From: Georgfuchsia toluolica
GTDB taxonomy: Bacteria > Pseudomonadota > Gammaproteobacteria > Burkholderiales > Rhodocyclaceae
Assembly: GCF_907163265.1 (NCBI RefSeq)
Contig: NZ_CAJQUM010000001.1
Coordinates: forward strand, 930,001-994,000
Reading direction: 5' to 3'
DNA length: 64,000 bases
Shown: piece by piece, positions 24,073 to 34,595 of the stretch
How positions within the stretch are numbered: the stretch's first letter is position 1
Layout: each line of letters begins with the position of its first letter
Notes under the pieces: model-generated
Seen by the model: only the letters and a program-made list of their open reading frames with translations
The model's database searches: none
Told to the model about the DNA's origin: nothing
Made by a program: the position numbers and the translations under genes

Positions 24073-26991
24073 ATGAACGAACAGCAAACCCTCACCGCCC
24101 TCGAACAGCACGACGAATTCATCGCCCGCCACCTCGGCCCCAACGCCAACGACATCGCGGCCATGATCGGCGCAATCGGTGCGGCATCGCTCGACGACCT
24201 CATCGCGCAGACGGTGCCGGATGCGATTCGCCTCCCGGCCCCGCTGGCGCTCGCCGGCCCGCAGCGCGAGCAGGAGGCGCTGGCGACGCTGAAGGCCATC
24301 GCGGCAAAAAACGTGGTGAAGAAATCGCTGATCGGCATGGGCTATCACGACACCCTCACGCCCAAGGTGATCCTGCGCAACGTGCTGGAGAATCCCGGCT
24401 GGTACACCGCCTACACGCCCTACCAGGCCGAGATTGCGCAGGGCCGACTCGAAGCCCTGCTCAACTACCAGCAGGTGGTGCTCGACCTCACCGGTATGCA
24501 ACTCGCCAATGCCTCGCTGCTCGACGAAGCCACGGCCGCGGCCGAGGCCATGACCATGGCGCGCCGCATCAGCAAGTCGAAATCGAATGCCTTCTTCGTC
24601 GATGCCGGCTGTTTCCCGCAAACCATCGACGTGGTGAAGACGCGCGCCGGGCTGTTCGGTTATGAATTGATCGTCGGGGCCGCCGCCGACGCGGCGGCAC
24701 AGGATGTTTTCGGGGCGCTGCTGCAATACCCGGACGTGCGCGGCGAGGTGAAAGACCTCAGCGACGTCATCGCTGCGCTAAAAGCCAAAGGCGCCGCCAC
24801 TGCCGTCGCCACCGATCTGATGGCACTGGTGCTGTTGAAGTCGCCCGGCAGCATGGGCGCCGACATCGCGCTCGGTTCTTCGCAGCGCTTCGGTGTGCCG
24901 ATGGGCTTCGGCGGTCCGCACGCCGCCTTCTTTGCCACCCGCGACGAGCACAAGCGCTCGGTGCCGGGCCGCATCATCGGCGTTTCGGTCGATGCGCGCG
25001 GCAAGACCGCGCTGCGCATGGCGCTGCAAACGCGCGAGCAGCATATCCGCCGCGAAAAGGCCAACTCCAATATCTGTACTTCGCAGGTGCTGCTCGCCAA
25101 CATCGCCGGCATGTATGCCGTGTATCACGGCCCGCAGGGACTACAGACCATCGCCGGCCGCATCCATCGCCTCGCCACGATTTTCGCGCTCGGCGTCAGG
25201 CGCGCGGGCTTCAAGCCGCTGCTCGATCGTTTCTTCGATTCCTTCGACATCGCGACCGGCGAACAGACTGCGGCGATCCACGCTGCCGCACGCGCCGCCG
25301 GTTACAACCTGCGCGAGATTTCCGCGGCCAAGCTCGGCATCGCCTTTAACGAGAAAAGCACGCGCGCCGACGTGCTGGCGCTACTCAATGCGTTCGCCGA
25401 AGCCGGCCGGCTGGCCAATGTCTGCGAGCTGGCGCGGGCTTTCGACGAAGCCGATATTGAGGCATTCGATGCCGAAGCTGCCGCGAACAGCCCGATCGCA
25501 AACCTGCTGCGCGACGACGCCATCCTCGGCCATCCCGTATTCAATACGCATCATACCGAACACGAGATGCTGCGCTACCTGAAGCGCCTGCAGAATCGCG
25601 ATCTGGCGATGGACCACAGCATGATCTCGCTCGGTTCCTGCACCATGAAGCTGAACGCCACCAGCGAAATGATCCCGATCACCTGGCCCGAATTCGGCGA
25701 CATGCATCCCTTCGTGCCGCTCGACCAGGCCCAGGGCTATTTGGAAATGATCAAGGGACTGGAAGATTGGCTCAAGGCCATCACTGGCTTCGACGCGATC
25801 TGCATGCAGCCCAACTCCGGCGCGCAGGGCGAATACGCCGGCCTCGTCGCGATTCATCGCTACCACGTTTCTCGCGGCGATACGCAACGCACCGTCTGCC
25901 TGATTCCGAAATCCGCGCACGGCACCAACCCGGCCAGCGCGCAGATGTGCGGCATGAGCGTCGTCGTGGTCGACTGCGACGACAGCGGCAACGTCAATGT
26001 CGCCGACCTTGAGGCCAAGGCCAGGGAACACAGCGGCAACCTGGCCTGTCTGATGATCACCTACCCGTCGACACACGGCGTGTTCGAGGAGGCGATCAAG
26101 GACATCTGCACCATCGTGCACCAGCACGGCGGCCAGGTCTACATGGACGGCGCCAACCTCAATGCGCAGGTCGGCCTCACCTCCCCCGCGGCCATCGGTG
26201 CCGACGTCTCGCACATGAACCTGCACAAGACCTTCGCCATTCCCCACGGCGGCGGCGGGCCGGGCATGGGTCCGATCGGGCTCAAGGCGCATCTGGCGCC
26301 CTTCATGGCCAACCATGTGGTGCAACCGATCGACGGCCCGCACCAGGGGCAGTCTGCCGTCAGTGCCGCGCCCTGGGGCTCGGCTTCGATCCTGCCGATC
26401 TCGTGGATGTATATCGCGATGATGGGCGGCACGGGCCTCACGCAGGCGACCAAGGTCGCCATCCTCAATGCCAATTACATCGCCAGCCGGCTCAATGACA
26501 GCTACCCCGTGCTGTACACCGGCACCAAGGGTCGCGTCGCGCATGAATGCATACTGGATATCCGCGCCATAAAGGCCGCCACCGGCATCGCCGAGATCGA
26601 CATCGCCAAGCGCCTGATGGACTACGGCTTCCACGCGCCGACCGTGAGCTTCCCCGTCGCCGGCACGCTGATGGTGGAGCCGACCGAATCGGAATCGAAG
26701 GCCGAGCTGGACCGCTTCATCGCCGCGCTGATGTCGATCCGCGAGGAAATCCGCAAGATCGAACAAGGCTTGTGGCCGGCCGACAACAACCCCTTGAAGC
26801 ACGCACCGCATACCCAGGCCGACCTCGTCGATGCCGAATGGAACCGGCCCTATACGCGCCAGGAAGCCGTGTTTCCGCTACCCTGGGTGGCGGAGAACAA
26901 GTTCTGGCCTTCAGTGAATCGCATCGACGACGTCTACGGCGACCGCAACCTGTTCTGCGCCTGCGTGCCGATGGCGGAAGATGCCGCTTAA
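24073..26991 (+). CDS. gcvP: Glycine dehydrogenase (decarboxylating), P-protein
   Basis: A 972-residue single-chain P-protein with two homologous halves. The N-terminal half includes [16 protein letters not shown] and [35 protein letters not shown]. The PLP lysine is K719 in [20 protein letters not shown]. It decarboxylates glycine and loads the aminomethyl group onto H-protein. It is the third gene of the riboswitch-controlled operon, and converges with prmC 22 bp downstream. Confidence 0.96.
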   Translation: MNEQQTLTALEQHDEFIARHLGPNANDIAAMIGAIGAASLDDLIAQTVPDAIRLPAPLALAGPQREQEALATLKAIAAKNVVKKSLIGMGYHDTLTPKVILRNVLENPGWYTAYTPYQAEIAQGRLEALLNYQQVVLDLTGMQLANASLLDEATAAAEAMTMARRISKSKSNAFFVDAGCFPQTIDVVKTRAGLFGYELIVGAAADAAAQDVFGALLQYPDVRGEVKDLSDVIAALKAKGAATAVATDLMALVLLKSPGSMGADIALGSSQRFGVPMGFGGPHAAFFATRDEHKRSVPGRIIGVSVDARGKTALRMALQTREQHIRREKANSNICTSQVLLANIAGMYAVYHGPQGLQTIAGRIHRLATIFALGVRRAGFKPLLDRFFDSFDIATGEQTAAIHAAARAAGYNLREISAAKLGIAFNEKSTRADVLALLNAFAEAGRLANVCELARAFDEADIEAFDAEAAANSPIANLLRDDAILGHPVFNTHHTEHEMLRYLKRLQNRDLAMDHSMISLGSCTMKLNATSEMIPITWPEFGDMHPFVPLDQAQGYLEMIKGLEDWLKAITGFDAICMQPNSGAQGEYAGLVAIHRYHVSRGDTQRTVCLIPKSAHGTNPASAQMCGMSVVVVDCDDSGNVNVADLEAKAREHSGNLACLMITYPSTHGVFEEAIKDICTIVHQHGGQVYMDGANLNAQVGLTSPAAIGADVSHMNLHKTFAIPHGGGGPGMGPIGLKAHLAPFMANHVVQPIDGPHQGQSAVSAAPWGSASILPISWMYIAMMGGTGLTQATKVAILNANYIASRLNDSYPVLYTGTKGRVAHECILDIRAIKAATGIAEIDIAKRLMDYGFHAPTVSFPVAGTLMVEPTESESKAELDRFIAALMSIREEIRKIEQGLWPADNNPLKHAPHTQADLVDAEWNRPYTRQEAVFPLPWVAENKFWPSVNRIDDVYGDRNLFCACVPMAEDAA

Positions 26992-27013
26992 GTGTGACGG
27001 CACCGGCTTCTTG

Positions 27014-27832
27014 CTACGGCGCGCGGCCTCCCGATACGCGCACGATTCCGGCAAGGTCGCGCCGCTGTTCGATGCTGCCATAACCGGTTGCGGCGAGCAG
27101 CGCGCGCACCCGCTCGGCCTGATCGTAGCCATGCTCGAACAGCAGCCAGCCACCGGCACTCAAATGCGCTGGCGCGGTTTCCGCGATATGCCGGATTGCA
27201 TCGAGCCCATCGGCGCCTGACGCCAGTGCCTGCGAAGGTTCGAAACGCAGGTCGCCTTGCGTGAGGTGCGGGTCGCCCGCCGCGATATAGGGCGGGTTGG
27301 ATACGATCAGGTCGAACTGCTCGTTCGCAATCGATGAGAACCAGTCCGATTCAAGCAGGCGTACTGTGGCGCCGAATTGCCTCGCGTTTCCTGCGGCGAT
27401 GGACAGGGCATCGCGCGAGATGTCCACGGCAGTCACTTCGGCTTGCGGCAGTTCCAGTGCCAGTGTGATCGCGAGACAACCGGAACCGGTGCCGAGATCC
27501 AAAACGCGCGGTTTGGCGTAGCGCTCGAACTTGCCCAGCACGGTATCGACGATCAACTCGGTTTCCGGCCGCGGAATCAGCACGGCGGGCGTCACCGCAA
27601 AAGGCCGCCCATAGAACTCGCGGGTTTGCATCAGATAGGCGATCGGCACGCCCTGCCAGCGCCGTTCGACACATGCACGGAAGTTTTCTGCTACGGCTGA
27701 ATCGAGTTCGTCTTCGCGATGCGCTTCGATATGGGCTGCGGAACAGCCAAGCAGATAGCACAACAGCAGCCGCGCTTCAGTTACCCCGATTTTCTGCCGC
27801 GCTGCCGCCAGCGCAGCGCCGATCGTGCTCAC
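27014..27832 (-). CDS. prmC: Peptide chain release factor N5-glutamine methyltransferase
   Basis: 272 residues. The SAM-binding [20 protein letters not shown] and the catalytic NPPY motif in [17 protein letters not shown] are present. It methylates the GGQ glutamine of release factors. It overlaps prfA by 4 bp, the usual hemA-prfA-prmC arrangement. Confidence 0.95.
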   Translation of the reverse strand: MSTIGAALAAARQKIGVTEARLLLCYLLGCSAAHIEAHREDELDSAVAENFRACVERRWQGVPIAYLMQTREFYGRPFAVTPAVLIPRPETELIVDTVLGKFERYAKPRVLDLGTGSGCLAITLALELPQAEVTAVDISRDALSIAAGNARQFGATVRLLESDWFSSIANEQFDLIVSNPPYIAAGDPHLTQGDLRFEPSQALASGADGLDAIRHIAETAPAHLSAGGWLLFEHGYDQAERVRALLAATGYGSIEQRRDLAGIVRVSGGRAP

Positions 27833-28917
27833 GCCGGCTCTTCGCTGAGTGCAGCGAGCAGGTCGGCCTGATATTCCGCCGTCAAGGCACTGACGATTTC
27901 ATCGAGTTCGCCGGCCATGATCGCGTCAATCTTGTACAGCGTGAGGTTGATGCGATGATCGGTGACGCGGCCCTGCGGAAAGTTGTAGGTGCGGATACGC
28001 TCGGAACGATCGCCGCTGCCGACCAGACTCTTGCGCGTCGAGGCGATCTGCTGCTGTTGCGCGCGTGTCTGCGCGTCCTTGATGCGCGCGGCGAGGACGG
28101 AGAGCGCCTGGGCCTTGTTGCGGTGCTGCGAACGATCGTCCTGGCATTCGACGACGATGCCGGTGGGCAGGTGGGTGATGCGCACCGCCGAGTCGGTCTT
28201 GTTGATGTGCTGGCCACCCGCGCCGGACGCGCGAAAGGTATCGATGCGAAGCTCGGCCGGGTTGATCACCACTTCGGAGAGTTCGTCGGCTTCGGGCATC
28301 ACGGCGACGGTACAGGCGGAGGTGTGGATGCGGCCCTGCGCCTCGGTTTCCGGTACGCGCTGGACGCGGTGCCCGCCCGATTCGAACTTGAGTTTCGAAT
28401 AGGCACCCTGCCCCACGATGCGCACAATTACTTCGCGATAACCGCCCAGATCCGACTCGCTGACCGACACCATTTCGACCTTCCAGCGCTGGCGCTCCGC
28501 ATAACGCGTGTACATGCGCAGCAGATCGCCGGCAAACAATGCCGACTCATCGCCGCCGGTGCCGGCGCGGATTTCCAGAAACAGGTTGCGCTCATCGTTC
28601 GGATCGCGAGGCAAAAGGGAGCGCTGCAACTCGGCTTCGAGTCGTTCCATCTCCGCCTGCGCCGCATCGATTTCCGCCGCGGCCAATTCCTTCATCTCGG
28701 GGTCATTCAGCAAAACGCGGGCACTGGCTTCTTCCGCGTTCGCCTTCTCATAAGCGAGATACAACGTCACCACGGGTTCGATATCCGCCCGCTCACGGGT
28801 GAGTTTGCGGTAGCTGTCCATGCTCTTCGCCGCCTGCCCGGTGGCAAGCAGAGCATCAATTTCTTCCTTGCGCTCGGCGAGGCGGTCGAGTTTTTCGCGG
28901 ATGCTGGACTTCATCAA
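27829..28917 (-). CDS. prfA: Peptide chain release factor 1
   Basis: 362 residues (or 361 from the second Met). The catalytic GGQ is in [19 protein letters not shown]. It releases peptides at UAA and UAG. It overlaps hemA by 4 bp upstream and prmC by 4 bp downstream. Confidence 0.96.
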   Translation of the reverse strand: MMKSSIREKLDRLAERKEEIDALLATGQAAKSMDSYRKLTRERADIEPVVTLYLAYEKANAEEASARVLLNDPEMKELAAAEIDAAQAEMERLEAELQRSLLPRDPNDERNLFLEIRAGTGGDESALFAGDLLRMYTRYAERQRWKVEMVSVSESDLGGYREVIVRIVGQGAYSKLKFESGGHRVQRVPETEAQGRIHTSACTVAVMPEADELSEVVINPAELRIDTFRASGAGGQHINKTDSAVRITHLPTGIVVECQDDRSQHRNKAQALSVLAARIKDAQTRAQQQQIASTRKSLVGSGDRSERIRTYNFPQGRVTDHRINLTLYKIDAIMAGELDEIVSALTAEYQADLLAALSEEPA

Positions 28918-30167
28918 TCGTGCGGTTTGAGCGCATAAATACGGGCGACAAGTTGCGCGAGTTGTTGACGTTCGTTGTTGTCGGCGCGGCCGAGCAGTTG
29001 CGTCGGCGCGTGCAGCAGCTTGTTGGTGAGGCCGTGCGACAGCATTTCCAGCACCTTGGCCGGATCATCGCCGCGCGCCAGATAACGCAAGGCATGCTCC
29101 ACCTCGGCGCGCCGCGTATTTTCCGCGGATTCGCGCAGGGCCTTGATGGTCGGTACCGCCGCGCGCGAACCGACCCAGTGCAGGAAATCCTCGACACGGC
29201 TGGCGATGATCGTCTCGGCCTCGACCACCGCCGCCTGGCGCGATTCCATCCCTTCGGCCACAAGTTCGCTCAGATCGTCGAGCTTGTAGAGAAAGGCGTC
29301 GTCGAGATCACCGACTTCGCTCTCGATATCGCGCGGGATCGCCAGATCGACCAGCACCATCGGCCGATGGCGCCTGGCTTTAAGCGCGCGTTCGACCATG
29401 CCGAGGCCGATGATCGGCAACGGGCTGGCGGTACAGGAAACGACGATGTCGTAATCGACGAGACGGTCGCCCACTTCTTCGAGCAGCAGCGTATCGGCGT
29501 TGTATTTTTGTGCCAGAGCTTCCGCCCGCGCCACGGTACGATTGGCGATGGTGATGCGGCGAGGCTTTTCTGCGGCGAAGTGGGAAAGGCACAGTTCGAT
29601 CATCTCGCCGGCACCAATGAACAGGACGCGCTGTTCGGCGATGCTCTCGAAAATTCGGCCGGCAAGGCGCACCGCCCCCGCCGCCATCGACACCGTGTTC
29701 TCGCCGATCGCCGTGGTCGAGCGGACTTCCTTCGCCACTTCAAAGGTGCTCTGGAACAGTTTATTCAACAGCGTGCCAAGCGTACCGGCCTCCCCTGCCA
29801 CGCGCGCGGCCTGCTTCATCTGGCCGAGAATCTGCGGTTCGCCGAGGACCATCGAATCCAGGCCGCTGGCGACGCGAAACATATGGCAGATCGCTTCGCG
29901 CTGCGGATGCACGTAGAGATAAGGTTCGAGGGATGTCACCGGCAGCGAACGATAGTGCTTGAGCCAGTCGCTAACGACATTGGCGCTATCGGCGGCACAG
30001 TAGATTTCGGTTCGATTGCAGGTGGAGAGTATTGCCGCTTCACGCACCAAATGCTGACGGGTCAGGTCATGCAGCGCCGTCGGCAATCCGGTGAGGTCGA
30101 ACGCCAACTGCTCGCGCACGACTTGCGGAGCTTTGTGATGGCTGATCCCGAGGGCAAAAACCTGCAT
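28914..30167 (-). CDS. hemA: Glutamyl-tRNA reductase
   Basis: 417 residues from ATG 30167 ([14 protein letters not shown]). The catalytic nucleophile is C50 in [12 protein letters not shown]. The NADPH-binding segment [18 protein letters not shown] and a C-terminal dimerisation domain follow. It makes glutamate-1-semialdehyde, the first step of haem synthesis. The longer frame upstream (MLYAAGLII) lacks the family start and was not used. Confidence 0.95.
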   Translation of the reverse strand: MQVFALGISHHKAPQVVREQLAFDLTGLPTALHDLTRQHLVREAAILSTCNRTEIYCAADSANVVSDWLKHYRSLPVTSLEPYLYVHPQREAICHMFRVASGLDSMVLGEPQILGQMKQAARVAGEAGTLGTLLNKLFQSTFEVAKEVRSTTAIGENTVSMAAGAVRLAGRIFESIAEQRVLFIGAGEMIELCLSHFAAEKPRRITIANRTVARAEALAQKYNADTLLLEEVGDRLVDYDIVVSCTASPLPIIGLGMVERALKARRHRPMVLVDLAIPRDIESEVGDLDDAFLYKLDDLSELVAEGMESRQAAVVEAETIIASRVEDFLHWVGSRAAVPTIKALRESAENTRRAEVEHALRYLARGDDPAKVLEMLSHGLTNKLLHAPTQLLGRADNNERQQLAQLVARIYALKPHD

Positions 30168-30246
30168 TGGCAATGAGACAAGTGGAGAAGTGCAGATTAT
30201 AAGGCCCGCCGCGTAAAGCACTCAGGTCTAGCTGGAAGAATGATAC

Positions 30247-30284
30247 TGAAAACCTCATTTAAACCACGGCGAACTGCTTTTTTA
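30247..30284. repeat. Deleted copy of the 'CTGAAAACCTCATTT...' repeat
   Basis: CTGAAAACCTCATTTAAACC is joined directly to ACGGCGAACTGCTTTTTT. The outer ends of the 200-bp repeat seen at 54688-54892 are present but the middle is missing. Confidence 0.6.
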
Positions 30285-30404
30285 ACGTCGAGCGCAGCGA
30301 GCCAATTGGCAGCCCCGCCCTGAGGCGGGGTATAGGGTGGAGGACGTTCAATTTGCCTATACGCATTTTCATCCTCGGGGGTGGCGCTGGCGACTATGCG
30401 CGTT
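30283..30404. repeat. Dispersed repeat 'CGAGCGCAGCGAGC ... CCCCGCCC', copy 1
   Basis: Shares with 58001-58135 the series CGAGCG.AGCGAGC, a CCCCGCC/GGCGGGG hairpin, GGGTGG, CGTTCAATT.GCC and TCATCCTCGGGGGTG/TCATGCTCAGGGGTG. It lies just downstream of ackA. Confidence 0.7.
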
Positions 30405-30408
30405 AGGT

Positions 30409-31602
30409 TCAACGCATGTCTGCCAGCCTGGCCGCATGCCCCGCGATGACCCATTCCTCGTTGGTTGGCAAAACCAATACATCCACCAGGCTTTTTGCTC
30501 TGGAGATGCGCGTGATGCCAGCCTGATTGGCGGCAATGTCAAGCTCGACGCCAAGCCAGCGGCTGTCGAGGCATATCCGCTCGCGTACCGGCGTGGCATG
30601 TTCGCCGATACCACCGGTGAATACCAGTGCATCGAGTCCGCCCAGCGCCGCCGCCAGCGAACCCATCTCGCGCACAATGCGATAGCAGAACAAATCGACC
30701 GCTTCCCTAGCTTCTGTCGTGCCCGAGGCAAGCAGGGTGCGCATGTCCTGCGACAGGCCGGAGACGCCAAGCAGGCCTGATTCCTTGTAGAGCAGATTAG
30801 CCAGCGCTGCGGCATCCAGGTGTTCGAACTGCATCAGATAAAGCAGCACGCCGGGATCGATGGCGCCGGGGCGGGTACCCATCATCAGACCATCAAGCGT
30901 GCTGAAGCCCATGGTCGTGGCGATGCTGGCGCGCCACTGCATGGCGCACATCGAAGCGCCATTGCCGAGATGGGCGACGATGACCCTGCCATCAGACCGG
31001 TCGCCGAGATATTGCGGCAGCCTGCCGGCGATGTACTCGTAGGAAAGGCCGTGAAAGCCGTAGCGGCGCACGCCCTGCGCGCTGATGCGGCGCGGCAACG
31101 CAAATGCGCTGGCAAGCCGGGGCTGCGTCATATGGAAGGCGGTGTCGAAGCAGGCGATTTGTGGCACGCCGGGCAACGTTGCGCGCAGTACGTCGATGCC
31201 GGCCAGATTGTGCGGCTGATGCAGCGGCGCCAGCGGAATGAAGGTACGCAGGAGTTCGAGCGTTGCATCGTCTATCAGCGCCGGCTGTGAATACTTGTCC
31301 GCGCCGTGCACGACGCGATGCCCGACCGCGACGATGCGCCAGCCGGCCTCGTGCGCATGCAGCCAGTCGACAAGAAAGGCAAGTGCGGTTTGATGCTGCC
31401 CGTCGCGGCCGTCTGTCGTGACGATGTCGACATTGTCGAGCGTCCGTCCGGCCTTGTCGCTGGCCTTGATATGTGGTCTGGCGCCGATGCCGTCGATCTG
31501 TCCGCTGATCTCCGGTTGCTCGGGCAGCGGATCAAGGTTGGAAAACAGCGCGAACTTGATCGACGAGGAACCGGCGTTAAGCGTGAGAATCGACTCGCTC
31601 AT
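30409..31602 (-). CDS. ackA: Acetate kinase
   Basis: 397 residues. The N-terminal phosphate-binding motif is ILTLNAGSSSIKFALF. Other features are VGHRVVHGADKYS, the active-site region HLGNGASM, and FTGGIGEHATPVRERIC. It converts acetyl phosphate and ADP to acetate and ATP (or the reverse). It overlaps the phosphotransacetylase fusion gene by 4 bp, so the pair makes a complete Pta-Ack route between acyl-CoA and ATP. Confidence 0.95.
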   Translation of the reverse strand: MSESILTLNAGSSSIKFALFSNLDPLPEQPEISGQIDGIGARPHIKASDKAGRTLDNVDIVTTDGRDGQHQTALAFLVDWLHAHEAGWRIVAVGHRVVHGADKYSQPALIDDATLELLRTFIPLAPLHQPHNLAGIDVLRATLPGVPQIACFDTAFHMTQPRLASAFALPRRISAQGVRRYGFHGLSYEYIAGRLPQYLGDRSDGRVIVAHLGNGASMCAMQWRASIATTMGFSTLDGLMMGTRPGAIDPGVLLYLMQFEHLDAAALANLLYKESGLLGVSGLSQDMRTLLASGTTEAREAVDLFCYRIVREMGSLAAALGGLDALVFTGGIGEHATPVRERICLDSRWLGVELDIAANQAGITRISRAKSLVDVLVLPTNEEWVIAGHAARLADMR

Positions 31603-33032
31603 GAAACAATGGATTTATTGCGTTTGGCATGGACCATCACCACGGCGATCGCGGTCGAGGCAGCACGCGATTCCGCCGAGTCGGCGCGCGAAGTGAGCAC
31701 GATCGGCACCCTGGCGCCAAGCACGATGCCGGCCGAGAGCGAATCGGCCAGGTATTCGAGCTGCTTGGCCAGCATGTTGCCCGATTCGATGTCGGGCACC
31801 AACAGGATGTCGGCCTGGCCGGCAACCGGAGAGTGGATACCCTTGGTCTTGGCCGCCACCAGCGAAATGGCATTGTCGAAGGCGAGCGGGCCGTCGAGAA
31901 TGCCGCCCGTGATCTGACCGCGGTCGGCCATCTTGCACAGCGCAGCGGCGTCGAGCGTGGCGCGCATTCTCGGGTTGACCATTTCCACCGCGGCGAGAAT
32001 AGCAACCTTGGGTTGGGCGATCTTGAGCATATGCGCAAGATTGATGGCGTTCTGGCAGATGTCGACCTTGTCTTCCAGCGTCGGTTCGATATTGATTGCC
32101 GCATCCGTGATCATCAGCGGTCGCGGGTAACTCGGCACATCCATCACGAAGGCATGGCTGAGGCGGCATGCCGTGCGCAAGCCAAGCGTCTTGTCGACCA
32201 CGGCAGCCATCAGTTCGTCGGTATGCAGCGAGCCCTTCATCAGCGCCTCGGCCTTGCCTTCGCGTATCAGTTGCACGGCAATTTCGGCGGCAGCGTGACT
32301 ATGGGGTGCATCAACCAGTTCGCAGCCGGCCAGATCCAGTCCCTGCTGCTCGGCAATGGTGCGGATTTTCCCCTGTTGGCCAACCAGTACCGGGACAATC
32401 AGTTTGCGGTCGCGCGCTTCCAGCGCGCCCTTGAGCGATTCGACATCGCAGGGATGGACCACGGCCATCCGGATCGGCGCCAGACCCTGCGTAATGGCCA
32501 GCAGATGTTCATAGCGTGAGAGCCGGGTTTCGGCGAGCCGGATTTCCGGCAGCGGCATGGCGGCGCGCCTGACTTTCTCCCGCGGCGCCCTGACCTCGGC
32601 GTTGCCGCGAATGACTTCTGCACCATGCTGGTTTTTACAGACGCAGTCAAAAATGATGTGGCGGTTGTGATCGAACTTGCGCTGGCAGGTGACGGTAGCA
32701 GTAACGGTATCGCCAATCTTCACCGGGTGCGAGAAATGGATCGACTGGTCGATAAAAATGGTGCCCGGACCAGGCAGGTGGTTGCTGAGCACAGTGCTGA
32801 TCAGGACGCCGGGCCATAAGCCGTGGCCGATAACTTCGCCGAAGGCGAACGACTTCGCGTATTCGGGATCGAGAAAGGTCGGGTTGTTATCTCCCGACAT
32901 GATGGCGAAGGTCTGTATATCCTCCGGTCGCAAGGTGCGCGACAGGCTGGCGCTGTCGCCGAGCTTGATCTCGTCGTAGGTGCGATTTTCGATGACGAGG
33001 GGGTCGTCTTCTCCGAAGCGACTGGTATTCAC
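31599..33032 (-). CDS. MaoC-like hydratase fused to phosphate acetyl/butyryltransferase
   Basis: About 477 residues from GTG 33032, which has AGGGA 8 bp upstream. Residues 1 to about 140 are a hotdog MaoC domain with the hydratase-2 signature (SGDNNPTFLDPEYAK ... FGEVIGHGLW). The rest is a PTA_PTB domain (VVHPCDVESLKGALEAR ... MKGSLHTDELMAAV ... ITDAAINIEPTLEDKVDICQNAINLA). It should transfer acyl groups from CoA to phosphate. The MaoC part may hydrate enoyl-CoA or only bind acyl-CoA. Such fusions are known next to ackA in betaproteobacteria. An ATG at 33086 is an alternative start. Confidence 0.87.
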   Translation of the reverse strand: MNTSRFGEDDPLVIENRTYDEIKLGDSASLSRTLRPEDIQTFAIMSGDNNPTFLDPEYAKSFAFGEVIGHGLWPGVLISTVLSNHLPGPGTIFIDQSIHFSHPVKIGDTVTATVTCQRKFDHNRHIIFDCVCKNQHGAEVIRGNAEVRAPREKVRRAAMPLPEIRLAETRLSRYEHLLAITQGLAPIRMAVVHPCDVESLKGALEARDRKLIVPVLVGQQGKIRTIAEQQGLDLAGCELVDAPHSHAAAEIAVQLIREGKAEALMKGSLHTDELMAAVVDKTLGLRTACRLSHAFVMDVPSYPRPLMITDAAINIEPTLEDKVDICQNAINLAHMLKIAQPKVAILAAVEMVNPRMRATLDAAALCKMADRGQITGGILDGPLAFDNAISLVAAKTKGIHSPVAGQADILLVPDIESGNMLAKQLEYLADSLSAGIVLGARVPIVLTSRADSAESRAASTAIAVVMVHAKRNKSIVS

Positions 33033-33254
33033 TGCGGTATTCCCTGTATGTACGAATGCGTTGATTTTGCAACTTGTACCGGGCAATCACAATGACTACT
33101 TATGGCGGGATTGATTTGAGTCAGTATGGTCCGTTGCAGGATGGCAATATTTCCACTTCCCGCTTGCCCACTGTATGCGACAGCCAGAAGCACAAAAGGC
33201 GCAGTGTAAAATCGCCCAACGTCAGACTTCATGGTTGTTTTCCTTTCCCATTTC

Positions 33255-34595
33255 ATGCCTTCTCCGCATTTTCCGAGGAACCCGCACGCCTTGCTGTCGC
33301 GCAGCATGGCTGCCGTCTGGCACCCCTGCACCCAGATGAAGCAGCACGAACAGCTGCCGCTGCTGCCGATTGTGCGCGGACAGGGTCCCTGGCTTTACGA
33401 TGCCGATGGCAAGCGTTATTTCGATGCCATCAGTTCCTGGTGGGTCAATCTGTTCGGCCATGCCAATCCGCGCATCAACGCCGCCCTGCGCGAGCAGATG
33501 GAAACGCTGGAACACGTCATGCTCGCCGGTTGCACGCATGAGCCGGTAGTGGCCCTTTCCGAGCGGCTCTCGGCGTTGACCGGCGGCACGCTCGGGCATT
33601 GCTTCTATGCCTCCGACGGCGCCAGCGCGACCGAGATTGCGCTGAAGATGAGCCACCATTACTGGCGCAATGCCGGACGCGCCCAAAAGCATGCCTTTCT
33701 CTGTCTTGAGGGCGGCTATCATGGCGAAACAGTTGGCGCGCTGTCGGTTACCGATGTGCCGATCTTTCGCGATGCCTATGCACCGCTGCTGCGCGCCATC
33801 CGTACCGTGCCGTCGCCCGACGCCCGGCATGCAGTTGCAGGTGAAACAGCCGCAGATGTCGCCCGTCTTGCGGCCTCTGCCCTGGAACAGGTACTCGAAC
33901 GCGAACACGGACATATCGCCGCGCTGATTGTCGAACCGCTGGTCCAGTGCGCCAACGGCTTTGTCATGTACGACCCGGAATATCTGCGCCTTGTGCGTGT
34001 TCTATGCGACCGCTACGGCGTACATCTGATTTTCGATGAAATCGCCGTCGGTTGCGGCCGTAGCGGCACTTTCTTCGCCCATGAGCAGGCGCAGGTCAGG
34101 CCTGATTTGCTCTGCCTGTCGAAAGGCATTTCCGGCGGCTATCTGCCATTGTCCGTTGTGATGTGCACCGATGCCATCTATCAGGCCTTCTACGACGACT
34201 CGGTGGCACGGGGCTTCCTCCACTCGCATTCCTACACCGGCAATCCACTTGCCTGCCGCGCCGCCCTGACCGTGCTCGACATCTTCGAAGATGATGATGT
34301 ACTGGCGACCAATGCAGAACGCGCGGCTTTTCTCAGCGAACAATTGTTGCCACTACAAGTTCATCCTCACGCGCGGCATTTCAGGCAGCGCGGCATGATC
34401 TGGGCCTTCGATGTTACCGATGCGCCAGTCGATTTTTCGCGCCGCTTTTCGGCAGCCGCACTCGAACGCGAATTGTTGTTGCGCCCGATCGGGAATACCG
34501 TGTACCTGATGCCGCCCTATGTGCTCGACAAAGAGAGCAGTGCCTGGCTGGCGCAGGGCGTGATCGATACGCTCAATGCCGTGGTGCCGGCATGA
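33255..34595 (+). CDS. bioA: Adenosylmethionine-8-amino-7-oxononanoate aminotransferase
   Basis: About 446 residues from ATG 33255 (33231 is an alternative). Class III aminotransferase features: SMAAVWHPCTQMKQHE, the glycine-rich ISSWWVNLFGHANP, IFDEIAVGCGRSGTFF and the PLP lysine in CLSKGISGGYLPLS. It converts KAPA to DAPA using SAM as amino donor. First gene of bioA-F-H-C-D; bioB is not in this window. It overlaps bioF by 4 bp. Confidence 0.94.
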   Translation: MPSPHFPRNPHALLSRSMAAVWHPCTQMKQHEQLPLLPIVRGQGPWLYDADGKRYFDAISSWWVNLFGHANPRINAALREQMETLEHVMLAGCTHEPVVALSERLSALTGGTLGHCFYASDGASATEIALKMSHHYWRNAGRAQKHAFLCLEGGYHGETVGALSVTDVPIFRDAYAPLLRAIRTVPSPDARHAVAGETAADVARLAASALEQVLEREHGHIAALIVEPLVQCANGFVMYDPEYLRLVRVLCDRYGVHLIFDEIAVGCGRSGTFFAHEQAQVRPDLLCLSKGISGGYLPLSVVMCTDAIYQAFYDDSVARGFLHSHSYTGNPLACRAALTVLDIFEDDDVLATNAERAAFLSEQLLPLQVHPHARHFRQRGMIWAFDVTDAPVDFSRRFSAAALERELLLRPIGNTVYLMPPYVLDKESSAWLAQGVIDTLNAVVPA

